A stretch of DNA of 64,000 nucleotides, taken from the NCBI RefSeq assembly GCF_900605005.1, contig NZ_LR027558.1, positions 2,318,395 through 2,382,394 on the forward strand, given 5' to 3'. The stretch comes from Acidipropionibacterium timonense (lineage in GTDB: Bacteria > Actinomycetota > Actinomycetes > Propionibacteriales > Propionibacteriaceae). Positions 24,935 through 33,850 of the stretch are shown piece by piece; the first letter of the stretch is position 1, and the number at the start of each line of letters is the position of its first letter. The notes beneath the pieces were generated by a model. The model made no database searches and had not been told where the DNA came from. It was given only the letters and a program-made list of their open reading frames with translations. The position numbers and the translations under genes are program-made.

Positions 24935-27724
24935 ATGCTCAACACGTGGTCACCGCAGGCGAGGTCCTGCTGGGGCAAGACGAATGCCGAAGGAGACTGG
25001 CTGCCCGTCGTCCAGCACCTCGAGGACGCCGCCGGAGTCATGACCGAGGTGTGGAGTCTGCAACCACGCTCCATCAGATCACTGCTGTCGGACAGTCTTG
25101 GCGGAGAGCGGGCCGCTCAGACGTTCGAGTGCTTCCTCGCCGGGATTCATGACGTCGGCAAGATCAGCGCGGATTTCGCCCACATGGCCCGATTCCCACG
25201 CCGCGATGGAGTCTCGACGAGCCATCTGTGCGACCGGATGGAGCGTCAGGGATTCGTCATCCTGACTCCCGAACATCCGATTCCTCATGGCACGGTGGGC
25301 CAGCTCCATGTCGAGACCTGGCTGCTCCGCCGCTACCACCATGCGCCGAGGGCACGTCGGAGCGCTCGCAACATCGCATCCATCGTCGGGGGTCACCACG
25401 GGACGAACCCGACGGAGGGTGACGTCGAGAACCTGAGAACCGAGATGTCCCGGGAGGACGAGCTGTGGCGCACGACCCGCGACGAGGTCCTCGACACCAT
25501 GGTCACACACACGGGCGCCGACGCGTTCCTCGCGGACTGGATGAGTTCCCCCATCCCCATCGAGGTCCAGGTGCTGTCCGAGGCGCTCGTCATCATGGCC
25601 GACTGGATCGCCAGCTCCGAGTCCCTCTTCCCCTATGACCTCACCGACTCGACTCCGGACCGCGTCCGCCGCGCGGCCTCACGTCTTCATCTACCTCGCC
25701 CGTGGCAGCCGAGCCCCGGGCCCGACTCCGCGGACGATCTGTTCCCGACGAGCTTCCCGTCCTTGGCCCATGGCTCCCCCAACGCCATGCAACGAGCCGC
25801 TGTCGAGGCGGCGTCAGCGATGACCGACCCCGGGCTGCTCATCATCGAGGCACCCATGGGTCAGGGCAAGACCGAGGCCGCCCTCATGTGCGCCAACGTG
25901 CTGGCCCGCACGTTCGGACAGGGAGGCATCTTCTTCGGACTACCGACGATGGCGACCTCCAATCCCATGTTCGGGCGAGTGCGCGAGTGGCTCGACGCCG
26001 TCCCGGCCGACGGTCCGTCGAGCATCACCCTGGCCCACTCGAAGGCCGGTCTCAACGAGCAGTACCAACAACTCATGCCCTGGAACGCGTCGATGGCCGT
26101 CTACGACGAGGGCACCTCACAGCGCGAGGCCTCGGCGATCGTTCACGAATGGCTTCTCGGTCGAAAGCGCGCCATCCTGGCCGATCACGTCGTCGGCACC
26201 ATCGACCAGGCGCTCTTCGCGGGGCTCAAGGCCAAGCACGTCGTGCTGCGTCACCTCGGTCTGGCCAGCAAGGTCGTCATCATCGATGAGGTCCATGCCG
26301 CCGACGTCTACATGCGCGAGTACCTCAAGGTGGTCCTCGAGTGGCTCGGCGCCTACCGCACACCGGTCATCCTCATGTCCGCGACCCTGCCACCCTCGCA
26401 ACGGGAGGAACTCGCGCTGGCCTACGCCAAGGGAAGCCGCGGACGGCGTGCCACGATCACCCTGCCCAGCTCGGACGAGTATCCACTCATGACCTGCGTC
26501 GTTGACGACGTCGGCCAACGCGGCTCGTCGGCCGACGCACCGACGCGGCAGGTCACGGTGCGTCGAGTGAGTGACTCCCTCGACGATCTCGTCGCCCAAC
26601 TCGAGGAGAGGATGTCCGACGGCGGTTGCGTGGGGGTCATCCGGGACACCGTCGCGCGGGCCCAGGCGACATTCGATGTCCTGCGGCAGCGTCTCGACTG
26701 CGAGGTCGTCCTCGTCCACTCCCGCTTCGTCGCACCGCAACGTGCCCGGCGGGAGGCCGACCTCGTCCACCGCCTGGGCCGCTCTGGCAGCAACCGACCC
26801 GACCGCATCGTCGTCGTCGGCACCCAGGTGCTCGAGCAGTCCCTCGACGTCGACTTCGACCTGCTCGTCAGCGACATCGCCCCGATGGACCTCCTCCTCC
26901 AGCGCATCGGTCGACTGCACCGACACGACCGGCACCGTCCGACACCTCTTCGTGACGCCGTCTGCCTCGTCACGGGCGTCGATGCCTGGGACGACGAGGG
27001 CCCGACCTTCAGCCGAGGACTTGACCTCGTCTACGAGACGGACTCCCTCCTGCGCACCGCAGCCCTCCTCGAAGGCCTTCCCACCGGAAAGATCTCGATC
27101 CCCACGGACATCCCCCGCCTCGTCCGGCGGGCCTACGAGGAGCCCTTCCCCTGGCCCCACGGCTGGACATCTCGGGGCGAGAAGGCCGCACTCGAGGCCA
27201 GGTCGAATCGTCAGCTGGCGGCGACTCGCGCCGTGACCTTCCGTCTCGCCGATCCATTCGGCGCCTCGAGCCTCATGAAAGGGCTCACCGACATGGCTTC
27301 CTCCGACCCCGAGAACACCCGCGGCCACGCAACGGTGCGCGACTCCGAGGACTCCATCGAGGTCATCGTCGTCCAGCAGTCCGACAACGGCCACCGACTG
27401 CTCGACGACATCGGGGAGTTCTCCGGAGCGGAGCTGCCGCTGTTCGGCGCCCCTGACGGTGATCTGGCACGGGCCGTCGCATCGTGTACCGTCACCCTTC
27501 CCCGGTCACTGTCGAACCCCTGGGACATCGATCGGACCATCGCCGAGCTCGAGGCGGCTCCGATCGACCTCAGCTCCTGGCAGGCATCCCCATGGCTGCG
27601 CGGTCAGCTCGTCCTCGTCCTCGACGTTCATGGCAATTCCACACTTCTCGGACATCCACTTCATTACGATCACCATCGGGGGCTCACAGTCGAGCCCCTC
27701 CCACAGAACGGAGCATCGGCATGA
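24935..27724 (+). CDS. cas3: CRISPR-associated helicase-nuclease Cas3 (type I-E)
   Basis: A 929-aa target-degrading effector recruited by Cascade. The N-terminal HD nuclease is seen as H28 and GIHDVGK (His72-Asp73, Lys76), then IVGGHHG. The SF2 helicase follows: Walker A APMGQGKTE (about 306-314), IIDEVHAADVYMREY (about 448-462), LMSATLPP and QSLDVDFDLLVSD...LLQRIGRLHRH. ATG 24935 is chosen because AAGGAGAG lies 6 nt upstream; upstream frame would cover the promoter. The next gene overlaps by 4 bp, so cas3 leads the whole operon. Confidence 0.96.
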   Translation: MLNTWSPQARSCWGKTNAEGDWLPVVQHLEDAAGVMTEVWSLQPRSIRSLLSDSLGGERAAQTFECFLAGIHDVGKISADFAHMARFPRRDGVSTSHLCDRMERQGFVILTPEHPIPHGTVGQLHVETWLLRRYHHAPRARRSARNIASIVGGHHGTNPTEGDVENLRTEMSREDELWRTTRDEVLDTMVTHTGADAFLADWMSSPIPIEVQVLSEALVIMADWIASSESLFPYDLTDSTPDRVRRAASRLHLPRPWQPSPGPDSADDLFPTSFPSLAHGSPNAMQRAAVEAASAMTDPGLLIIEAPMGQGKTEAALMCANVLARTFGQGGIFFGLPTMATSNPMFGRVREWLDAVPADGPSSITLAHSKAGLNEQYQQLMPWNASMAVYDEGTSQREASAIVHEWLLGRKRAILADHVVGTIDQALFAGLKAKHVVLRHLGLASKVVIIDEVHAADVYMREYLKVVLEWLGAYRTPVILMSATLPPSQREELALAYAKGSRGRRATITLPSSDEYPLMTCVVDDVGQRGSSADAPTRQVTVRRVSDSLDDLVAQLEERMSDGGCVGVIRDTVARAQATFDVLRQRLDCEVVLVHSRFVAPQRARREADLVHRLGRSGSNRPDRIVVVGTQVLEQSLDVDFDLLVSDIAPMDLLLQRIGRLHRHDRHRPTPLRDAVCLVTGVDAWDDEGPTFSRGLDLVYETDSLLRTAALLEGLPTGKISIPTDIPRLVRRAYEEPFPWPHGWTSRGEKAALEARSNRQLAATRAVTFRLADPFGASSLMKGLTDMASSDPENTRGHATVRDSEDSIEVIVVQQSDNGHRLLDDIGEFSGAELPLFGAPDGDLARAVASCTVTLPRSLSNPWDIDRTIAELEAAPIDLSSWQASPWLRGQLVLVLDVHGNSTLLGHPLHYDHHRGLTVEPLPQNGASA

Positions 27725-29388
27725 CGAGCGCCTTCAACCTCATCGACGACCCCTGGATCGCGGCAAGACGCCACGACAACGCCGTCATCGAGGTGTCGAT
27801 CCGCGAAGTCTTCCATCAGGCGACCAGTTTCCGGGGGCTCGCCGGCGAGATCCCGACACAGGAGGCTGCGGTCCTTCGCCTCCTTCTGGCCATCGCCGTC
27901 CGCGCCACTGCCGAGTACCGCAGTGACGACGAGAAGGTCGACGACTGGGCTCAGTGGTGGGCGTCAGGGCTCCCGCTGGAGCAGCTCGACGACTACCTCG
28001 ACCGGTGGCACGACCGGTTCAACCTCTTCGACGACCGGGTGCCATTCATGCAGGTCGCGGATCTGCACACCGGCAAGGGCGGGTATTCAGGCCTACTCAA
28101 GATCATCAGCGAGGTCCCCGCGAACGACAAATTCTTCACGACGAGGGACGGGGCCGGTATTGCGTCCTTGAGCTACGCGGAGGCCACCAGGTGGCTCATT
28201 CACGCCCAGGCCTTCGACGTCGCGGGCATCAAGTCCGGCGCCGTGGGCGATCCGCGTGTCAAGGATGGCAAGGGGTTCCCCATCGGGACGGGCATCAGCG
28301 GCCCCATGGGCATCGTCATCGTCGAAGGCACCAACCTGGCCGAGACGATCCTGCTCAATCTCTTCCTCGACGACGATCCCGAGGCGGATGTGCCGGTGTG
28401 GGAGCGTCCACCGCAGACGGCAGCCCCCGACGCCGAGCACCCGGTTCCCACCGGATGCGCCGATCTCTTCACCTGGCAGAGCCGGCGCGTGCGACTCATC
28501 GCCTCGGCGGACCGCGTCGTCGACGTCCTCCTGTGCAACGGCGACAAAGTCGAATGGAAGTACCTGCTGCACAAGGATCCGTCGACCGCGTGGCGCTTCA
28601 GCGCACCCCAGACGAAGGCGGCTGGGCAGATCGTCTACATATCCCGCAGCCACGACCCCAGCAAGGCCATGTGGCGCGGGCTGGAGCCCTTGCTGGCCCG
28701 CGAACCCTCGGCCGATGACACGCGCAGGAAGAAGGCCGGCGAGCCGGACAAGGTCTGGCTCCGACCGGAAATCTTCGAGCAGCTCGCGTCCTTGACGAGC
28801 GATGGCGCTCTGCCTCGCGATCACCTCACCCGCGTGCGAACCGTCGGCATGGAGTACGGCGGCCCTAACAATACAAAATCAGTCATAAAGACCACCATCG
28901 ACGACTCTCTTCCGACGTCGGTGGCCGTCATCGCCGACGAACGGCTGGGTCGGCTCGCAGTCGACTGCGCTCACACGGCCGAATCCCTTGTCTTCGCCCT
29001 GCAGAACCTCGCTTCCGATCTGGCGGCCGCGACCGGCGACGAGTCGGAGGGGGTCCGCCCACGGGCCGCCGAAGCTGGATTCTCCGCCCTCGACCCGACC
29101 TATCGAGACTGGTTCGGTCACCTCACCAGCACCACCGACATCGCCACCGCGACCTTGGCTTGGCGCAGGACCGCCCGGCGCGTCGTGCACGAGGTCGGCC
29201 TCCAGCTCTGCCGCGACGCCGGGTCGGCAGCCCTCACCGGCCGCATGGTTCCAGTGCCCAACACCGAGCGACACGACCTCATGGACCTTGCCCGCGCCTG
29301 GCAGCGATTCCTCTCCCGAGTGCGCTCCAGCGCCCCCCTACCCGATGATCCTCAACGCGACACCAAGTCATCCTCGAAGGAGCAGTGA
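27721..29388 (+). CDS. casA: Cascade large subunit Cas8e (Cse1/CasA)
   Basis: A 555-aa large subunit that recognises the PAM and recruits Cas3. The family opening FNLIDDPWIAARRHDNAVIEVSIREVF and LAGEIPTQEAAVLRLLLAIAVRA are clear, with RFNLFDDRVPFMQV and a C-terminal helical bundle. The ATG overlaps the cas3 stop. Somewhat longer than the about 500-aa E. coli protein. No internal damage. Confidence 0.95.
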   Translation: MTSAFNLIDDPWIAARRHDNAVIEVSIREVFHQATSFRGLAGEIPTQEAAVLRLLLAIAVRATAEYRSDDEKVDDWAQWWASGLPLEQLDDYLDRWHDRFNLFDDRVPFMQVADLHTGKGGYSGLLKIISEVPANDKFFTTRDGAGIASLSYAEATRWLIHAQAFDVAGIKSGAVGDPRVKDGKGFPIGTGISGPMGIVIVEGTNLAETILLNLFLDDDPEADVPVWERPPQTAAPDAEHPVPTGCADLFTWQSRRVRLIASADRVVDVLLCNGDKVEWKYLLHKDPSTAWRFSAPQTKAAGQIVYISRSHDPSKAMWRGLEPLLAREPSADDTRRKKAGEPDKVWLRPEIFEQLASLTSDGALPRDHLTRVRTVGMEYGGPNNTKSVIKTTIDDSLPTSVAVIADERLGRLAVDCAHTAESLVFALQNLASDLAAATGDESEGVRPRAAEAGFSALDPTYRDWFGHLTSTTDIATATLAWRRTARRVVHEVGLQLCRDAGSAALTGRMVPVPNTERHDLMDLARAWQRFLSRVRSSAPLPDDPQRDTKSSSKEQ

Positions 29389-30017
29389 TGCCAGAACCAT
29401 GGAATGACGTCAGCGCTGCGACGCTCGGCGTCGTCAACCACCTGCAACGGGGCTACCTCGCCACGCCGCGCGATCCGTGGGCGGTACGGACTCTGGCAGA
29501 CCTACGCCACGCCGACGCAGCCCACGCCGGAACCGATCCCGCGCTGTGGGAGATCACCCTCGGCCACCTTCCGGAGGACCTGGTGGGCCACGGCGCATCG
29601 CCGGCGACGTACGCCGAACGAGCCGTCCACGCCGCCGTCGTCCTTTATGCCATCCATCAGCAGTCTCGGCCCAGCCCGATGCATGTCAAGGCCATCGGGC
29701 TGGGGCAGGCAGTGCGGATGCTGTCAGCACGGCGCTCGACGAGCACCGAGTGGGACCCCGGCACGGTCTCCCGATTCCAGCACCTGTGCCGGGCTCAGCA
29801 GTGGGCCATCCGCATCGAGAACCTCCGAGGGCTCGTCACCCTCATGCGATCCGAGGACGTCCCGCTCGACTACGGCCGGCTCGCTGCCGACCTCTGGCGA
29901 CTCCAGACCTCGGCATCCGACCGAGTCCTCCTCGACTGGGGACGGCAACTCCACCATGTCCCCTCACACGACCAGAACCCGTCCACTGACAGCACAGACC
30001 AAGGAGAACCCCGATGA
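29388..30017 (+). CDS. casB: Cascade small subunit Cas11e (Cse2/CasB)
   Basis: A 209-aa mainly helical, basic protein; two copies form the belly of Cascade and stabilise the R-loop. Recognised by position between cas8e and cas7e and by family features (LRHADAAHAGTDPALWEITLG; DYGRLAADLWRLQ; VLLDWGRQLH). ATG 29388 follows AGGAG; an in-frame GTG is one codon upstream. Overlaps the cas8e stop by one base and cas7e by 4 bp. Confidence 0.92.
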   Translation: MPEPWNDVSAATLGVVNHLQRGYLATPRDPWAVRTLADLRHADAAHAGTDPALWEITLGHLPEDLVGHGASPATYAERAVHAAVVLYAIHQQSRPSPMHVKAIGLGQAVRMLSARRSTSTEWDPGTVSRFQHLCRAQQWAIRIENLRGLVTLMRSEDVPLDYGRLAADLWRLQTSASDRVLLDWGRQLHHVPSHDQNPSTDSTDQGEPR

Positions 30018-31138
30018 GCTCGTACTACGTCGACATCCACGTCATCCAGAATGTTCCTCCGTCCAACATCAACCGGGATGACACCGGGTCACCGAAGTCG
30101 GCCCTCTACGGCGGGGTCCGACGCGCCCGCGTCAGCTCCCAGGCGTGGAAGAAGGCCGTCCGCACGTCCTTCAAGGACTTCCTGCCCGCGTCCCAGACCG
30201 GCGCGCGGACACTGCGCGTCGTCGAACTGCTCATGAACCGCCTCACCGCCGATCCCTACCGACTGGCGCAGGAGGATGCTCGACAGAAGGCCCTCGCGGT
30301 CGTCAAGGCGCTCGGTCTCAAGGCCGACAAACCTCGAGTGAAGGACGGCTCGGGCCACGAGGGCGTCGAGCGCACCCAGTACCTCGTCTTCTACTCCAAC
30401 CAGCAGCTCGATCGCCTGGCGCAGCTCGCGGCGACCTCGGAGGGCAAGATCTCCAGTTCCGACGCCAAGAAGGCCGCCGATTCCGATCATGGGATCGAGG
30501 TCGCGTTGTTCGGTCGCATGGTCGCCAATTCCAAAGACCTCAACGTCGACTCGGCCGTGCAGGTCGCCCACGCGCTGAGCACCCACGCCGTCGAGATCGA
30601 GTCCGACTACTTCACCGCCGTCGACGACTACAAGCTCGATGAGGACGACGCCGGAGCCGGCATGATCGGAACCGTCGAGTTCACCTCCGAGACCCTCTAC
30701 CGTTTCGCCACGGTCGCCGTGTCGACCTTGGAGAACAACCTGGGCGATGTCGACCTCACGGCCGATGCCGCCTCGGCCTTGGTCCGTGGGTTCGTCATGT
30801 CGATGCCCACCGGCAAGCAGAACACGTTCGCCAACAACACCGTGCCGGACGCCGTCGTCGTCCAGATCCGCAAGGGGCGATCGGCCAGCTTCGTCGGCGC
30901 CTTCGAGGACGCCGTCACCTCCACCACCGGTGGGTTCGTCGAGGCATCGTGCAAGGCACTGGCGACCTATGCGCACGACTGCGAGGAGGCCTTCCTCGGG
31001 GCACCGGTGGCCTCCTTCGTCACCCGGGTCGGCACGCGCACCGAGGCCGTCAGCGCCATGGGCACTGTCATGTCCATCGACGACCTCGTCTCGTCGGTGC
31101 GAGACCAGGTCGCCACCGTCCTGCGAGCGCAGTCGTGA
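30014..31138 (+). CDS. casC: Cascade backbone Cas7e (Cse4/CasC)
   Basis: A 374-aa backbone subunit; six copies wrap the crRNA spacer and kink every sixth nucleotide. The highly conserved opening YVDIHVIQNVPPSNINRDDTGSPKSALYGG and VRRARVSSQAWKKAVR are present, as are FGRMVANSKDLNVDSAVQVAHALSTH and FVMSMPTGKQNTFANNTVPDAV. ATGA overlap with casB and GTGA overlap with cas5e show tight coupling. Confidence 0.97.
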   Translation: MSSYYVDIHVIQNVPPSNINRDDTGSPKSALYGGVRRARVSSQAWKKAVRTSFKDFLPASQTGARTLRVVELLMNRLTADPYRLAQEDARQKALAVVKALGLKADKPRVKDGSGHEGVERTQYLVFYSNQQLDRLAQLAATSEGKISSSDAKKAADSDHGIEVALFGRMVANSKDLNVDSAVQVAHALSTHAVEIESDYFTAVDDYKLDEDDAGAGMIGTVEFTSETLYRFATVAVSTLENNLGDVDLTADAASALVRGFVMSMPTGKQNTFANNTVPDAVVVQIRKGRSASFVGAFEDAVTSTTGGFVEASCKALATYAHDCEEAFLGAPVASFVTRVGTRTEAVSAMGTVMSIDDLVSSVRDQVATVLRAQS

Positions 31139-31842
31139 CTGTCCTGCTGCTGCGGCTCGCCGGCCCTCTGCAGTCCTGGGGAGATTCGAGCCGGTTCACG
31201 ACCCGCGCGACGCGTCGCGAGCCGACCAAGTCGGGCGTCATTGGGCTGCTGGCAGCGGCGCAGGGGCGACGTCGCACCGACAGCATCGAGGATCTCCTGA
31301 CGTTGCGGTTCGGTGTGCGCACCGACCAGCCCGGCTCGGTCGTCCGAGACTTCCAGACGGCCATGGACTGGGCGCACCCCAAGAAGGACGGCAATGTCGA
31401 CGCGATGCCGCTGTCACACCGCTACTACCTGGCCGATGCCGTCTTCATCGCGGCGGTCGAGGGGGATCGGTCGCTGCTCGAGGGGCTCGACGAGGCCATC
31501 GGAGAACCGGCGTTCCCCCTGTACCTGGGCCGCCGCGCATGTCCCACGGAGGGACAGGTGTCCTTGGGTATCCGCGACGACGAGATGCTGTCTGCCTTGG
31601 AGACCGAACCGTGGCATGCCAAGCCCTGGCATCGACGCCGTTTGGGCCGCTCGGTGCACCTGCCCATCGCCTACGACGCCGCCCCCGGCCAGCTCGGAGA
31701 CACCGTCCGAGACCTTCCGCTGAGCTTCAACCCGGAGCGGCGCGAGTACGGGTGGCGCGACGTCGCCTCGACGACTGTCGTCGTCGACAACCCCGACGGC
31801 AACGACGAACCCGACTGGTTCGCAGGCCTGGAAGGAGCGTGA
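31135..31842 (+). CDS. casD: Cascade subunit Cas5e (CasD)
   Basis: A 235-aa RAMP protein that caps the crRNA 5' handle. Typical start VLLLRLAGPLQSWGDSSRFTTR, then TRREPTKSGVIGLLAAAQGRRR, and SHRYYLADAVF / FPLYLGRRACPTEG in the middle. GTG 31135 overlaps the cas7e stop as GTGA; the longer open frame upstream lies within cas7e. Confidence 0.95.
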   Translation: MTVLLLRLAGPLQSWGDSSRFTTRATRREPTKSGVIGLLAAAQGRRRTDSIEDLLTLRFGVRTDQPGSVVRDFQTAMDWAHPKKDGNVDAMPLSHRYYLADAVFIAAVEGDRSLLEGLDEAIGEPAFPLYLGRRACPTEGQVSLGIRDDEMLSALETEPWHAKPWHRRRLGRSVHLPIAYDAAPGQLGDTVRDLPLSFNPERREYGWRDVASTTVVVDNPDGNDEPDWFAGLEGA

Positions 31843-32507
31843 TGTTTCTCACCCAGTTCGACGTCAACGTCGCCCGCCGCGACGCCGTGCGTCTGTTGGC
31901 ATCTCCGGAGCGACTCCATGCTGCGGTGCTGAGCTCGTTCCCGCCTGGCCAGTCGACGTCCGACGGAGGCCGAACCCTGTGGCGACTGGACCGTGGGCCG
32001 ACTCCCCATGAGGCGAAACTCATGATCGTCAGCCCGCTGAGACCTGACCTCACCGTGCTCAACGAGCAGGCCGGATGGTCGACGGGGGTGTCGGGGCGGT
32101 CAGCCGACTACGACCCCTTCCTGCAGGGCCTCCGACCCGGCTCCACCTGGCGGTTCAGGTGCGCGGTCAACCCGACCACTGCAGTGCGCGAGTCCGCGAG
32201 AGAACGGGGACGGCGTCTGGGCCACGTCACGGCCGAGCAGCAACTGGCTTGGTTCATCGACCGCGCCCACCGGCACGGATTCAGCGTGCCGGAGGCCGAC
32301 GACGGGGGACCGTCGGCCCGGGTCACTCGTCGGGAGGTCCTCAAGTTCCGACGCCAAGGGGCCCTGGTGACCCTGGCGATGGCGCAGGTCGATGGCGTCA
32401 TCGACGTGGCCGATGCCGACGCCGCACGTCTCGCCTTGACTCATGGCATCGGTCCAGCCAAGGGATACGGCTGTGGCCTCATCACCCTGGCGCCGATGAC
32501 GAGGTGA
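31842..32507 (+). CDS. casE: crRNA-processing endoribonuclease Cas6e (CasE)
   Basis: A 221-aa RAMP nuclease that cuts at the 3' base of the repeat hairpin and leaves an 8-nt 5' handle. The opening is MFLTQFDVNVARRDAVRLL; LHAAVLSSFP carries the likely catalytic His about residue 26; the C-terminal glycine-rich RNA-binding loop is GIGPAKGYGCGLITLAP. Its start overlaps the cas5e stop by one base. It would also cut the degenerate repeats upstream of cas3, whose stems are kept. Confidence 0.94.
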   Translation: MFLTQFDVNVARRDAVRLLASPERLHAAVLSSFPPGQSTSDGGRTLWRLDRGPTPHEAKLMIVSPLRPDLTVLNEQAGWSTGVSGRSADYDPFLQGLRPGSTWRFRCAVNPTTAVRESARERGRRLGHVTAEQQLAWFIDRAHRHGFSVPEADDGGPSARVTRREVLKFRRQGALVTLAMAQVDGVIDVADADAARLALTHGIGPAKGYGCGLITLAPMTR

Positions 32508-32510
32508 CCC

Positions 32511-33449
32511 ATGGCCAAGCCGATCCCGGGCGCGCGGCCCGCTGAGGTCCAGGAGTTGGCGCGCGCCCAGGACCGGCTGAGCTTCATCTACATGGAGCAC
32601 TGCATCGTCAACCGCGACTCGAATGCCATCACCGCGTCGAACCAGCAGGGGATGGTGCACGTGCCCGCTTCGATGATCGGGGCACTATTGCTCGGTCCGG
32701 GGACCAACGTCACCCATCAGGCGATGGTGCTGCTCGCCGAGTCCGGGGCGACGACGCTGTGGGTGGGCGAACACGGCGTGCGCTACTACGCGCATGGACG
32801 GCCCCTGGCGCGGACCACCCGGCTTCTCGACCTGCAGGCTGAGGCAGTGACCGACCGCACGAAACGACTGGCGGTGGCTCGACGCATGTACGAGATGCGC
32901 TTCCCCGATGAGGTCGCGACCGGGCTGACCTTGCAGGAATTGCGCGGGCATGAGGGAGCACGGGTCCGACAGGCCTACCGGGATGCGGCCGTCCGATTCG
33001 GAGTCGACTGGGACAAGCGCAGCTACAAGGTGGAGGATTTCGAGTCGTCCGACCCCGCGAACCAGGCCCTCACCGCGGCGACGACCTGCCTCTACGGAGT
33101 CGTGCATTCCGTCATCGCGGCGCTGGGGTTGTCCCCCGGGCTCGGGTTCGTGCACACGGGCCATGATCGGTCCCTCGTCTACGACGTCGCGGATCTGTAC
33201 AAGACATCGCTCGCGGTGCCTGTCGCGTTCAAGTGCGCTGCGACCTCGAGCGTCGACGATGTGCCCGCCGCCACACGCCGAGCCATGCGCGATGCCATTC
33301 ACGATTCGAAGCTCCTGAGCAGGTGCGTGGAAGACATCCACACCCTTCTCGACGCTCCGGGTGATCCCGATGATGGGTACGGGTGGGATGTCGTCGACCT
33401 TTGGGACGACCGCGCCGGCACGGTCGCCGCAGGGAGATCGTGGGCGTAG
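32511..33449 (+). CDS. cas1: CRISPR integrase Cas1 (type I-E)
   Basis: A 312-aa metal-dependent integrase that inserts new spacers with Cas2. Catalytic residues are Glu148 (LRGHEGARVR), His215 (GFVHTGHDRSLVYDVADLYK) and Asp225/Asp228. The N-terminal part ME-HCIVNRDSNAITASN is typical of I-E Cas1. GAGGTGA precedes ATG 32511, 3 nt after cas6e. The intact active site suggests adaptation competence at least until recently. Confidence 0.97.
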   Translation: MAKPIPGARPAEVQELARAQDRLSFIYMEHCIVNRDSNAITASNQQGMVHVPASMIGALLLGPGTNVTHQAMVLLAESGATTLWVGEHGVRYYAHGRPLARTTRLLDLQAEAVTDRTKRLAVARRMYEMRFPDEVATGLTLQELRGHEGARVRQAYRDAAVRFGVDWDKRSYKVEDFESSDPANQALTAATTCLYGVVHSVIAALGLSPGLGFVHTGHDRSLVYDVADLYKTSLAVPVAFKCAATSSVDDVPAATRRAMRDAIHDSKLLSRCVEDIHTLLDAPGDPDDGYGWDVVDLWDDRAGTVAAGRSWA

Positions 33450-33796
33450 CCGTGGTCGTGCTCGTCCTCACTGCCTGCCCTGCAGGGCTGCGCGGCCATC
33501 TCACACGATGGCTGCTCGAGATCAGTCCCGGAGTATTCGTCGGGCATGTTCCTGCGCGGATCAGGGATGCCCTGTGGAGCCGAGTCGTTGAGATGTGCCG
33601 CGATGGCCGGGCGGTCTTGGTGTACTCGGTGCGTGGGGAGCAACGCTTCGAGTTCCGCGTACATCGCCATGATTGGGACGTCGTCGACTTCGACGGTCTC
33701 AAGCTCGTGAGGCGACCGAGTGGGTCGACGCAGTCGCCTGGCCTTCGCGCAGGATGGAGCTCAGCGGCACGCCGTCGGAAGGCGTCAAGGAGGTAG
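33440..33796 (+). CDS. cas2: CRISPR adaptation protein Cas2 (type I-E)
   Basis: A 118-aa Cas2e with the hallmark VVVLVLTACPAGLRGHLTRW followed by LLEISPGVFVGHVPARIRDALW. It bridges two Cas1 dimers. GTG 33440 overlaps cas1 by 10 bp and has GGGAG just upstream; an internal GTG 12 nt later would give the more usual length at the N-terminus. The C-terminal tail (RRPSGSTQSPG...RRRKASRR) is basic and longer than in E. coli. Confidence 0.94.
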   Translation: MGVAVVVLVLTACPAGLRGHLTRWLLEISPGVFVGHVPARIRDALWSRVVEMCRDGRAVLVYSVRGEQRFEFRVHRHDWDVVDFDGLKLVRRPSGSTQSPGLRAGWSSAARRRKASRR

Positions 33797-33850
33797 GCCG
33801 AGTACAGTTGCATCTCAATGAGGCTCCGATGTTTGCCGTTGTCGGCAAGT
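33797..33850 (+). promoter_or_regulatory. CRISPR leader
   Basis: Only 54 nt separate the cas2 stop from the first repeat. The junction carries a perfect 6-bp inverted repeat TTGCCG-TTGT-CGGCAA at 33833-33848. No AT-rich IHF-like leader is seen, as expected in actinobacteria. The array promoter may lie inside cas2. Confidence 0.6.
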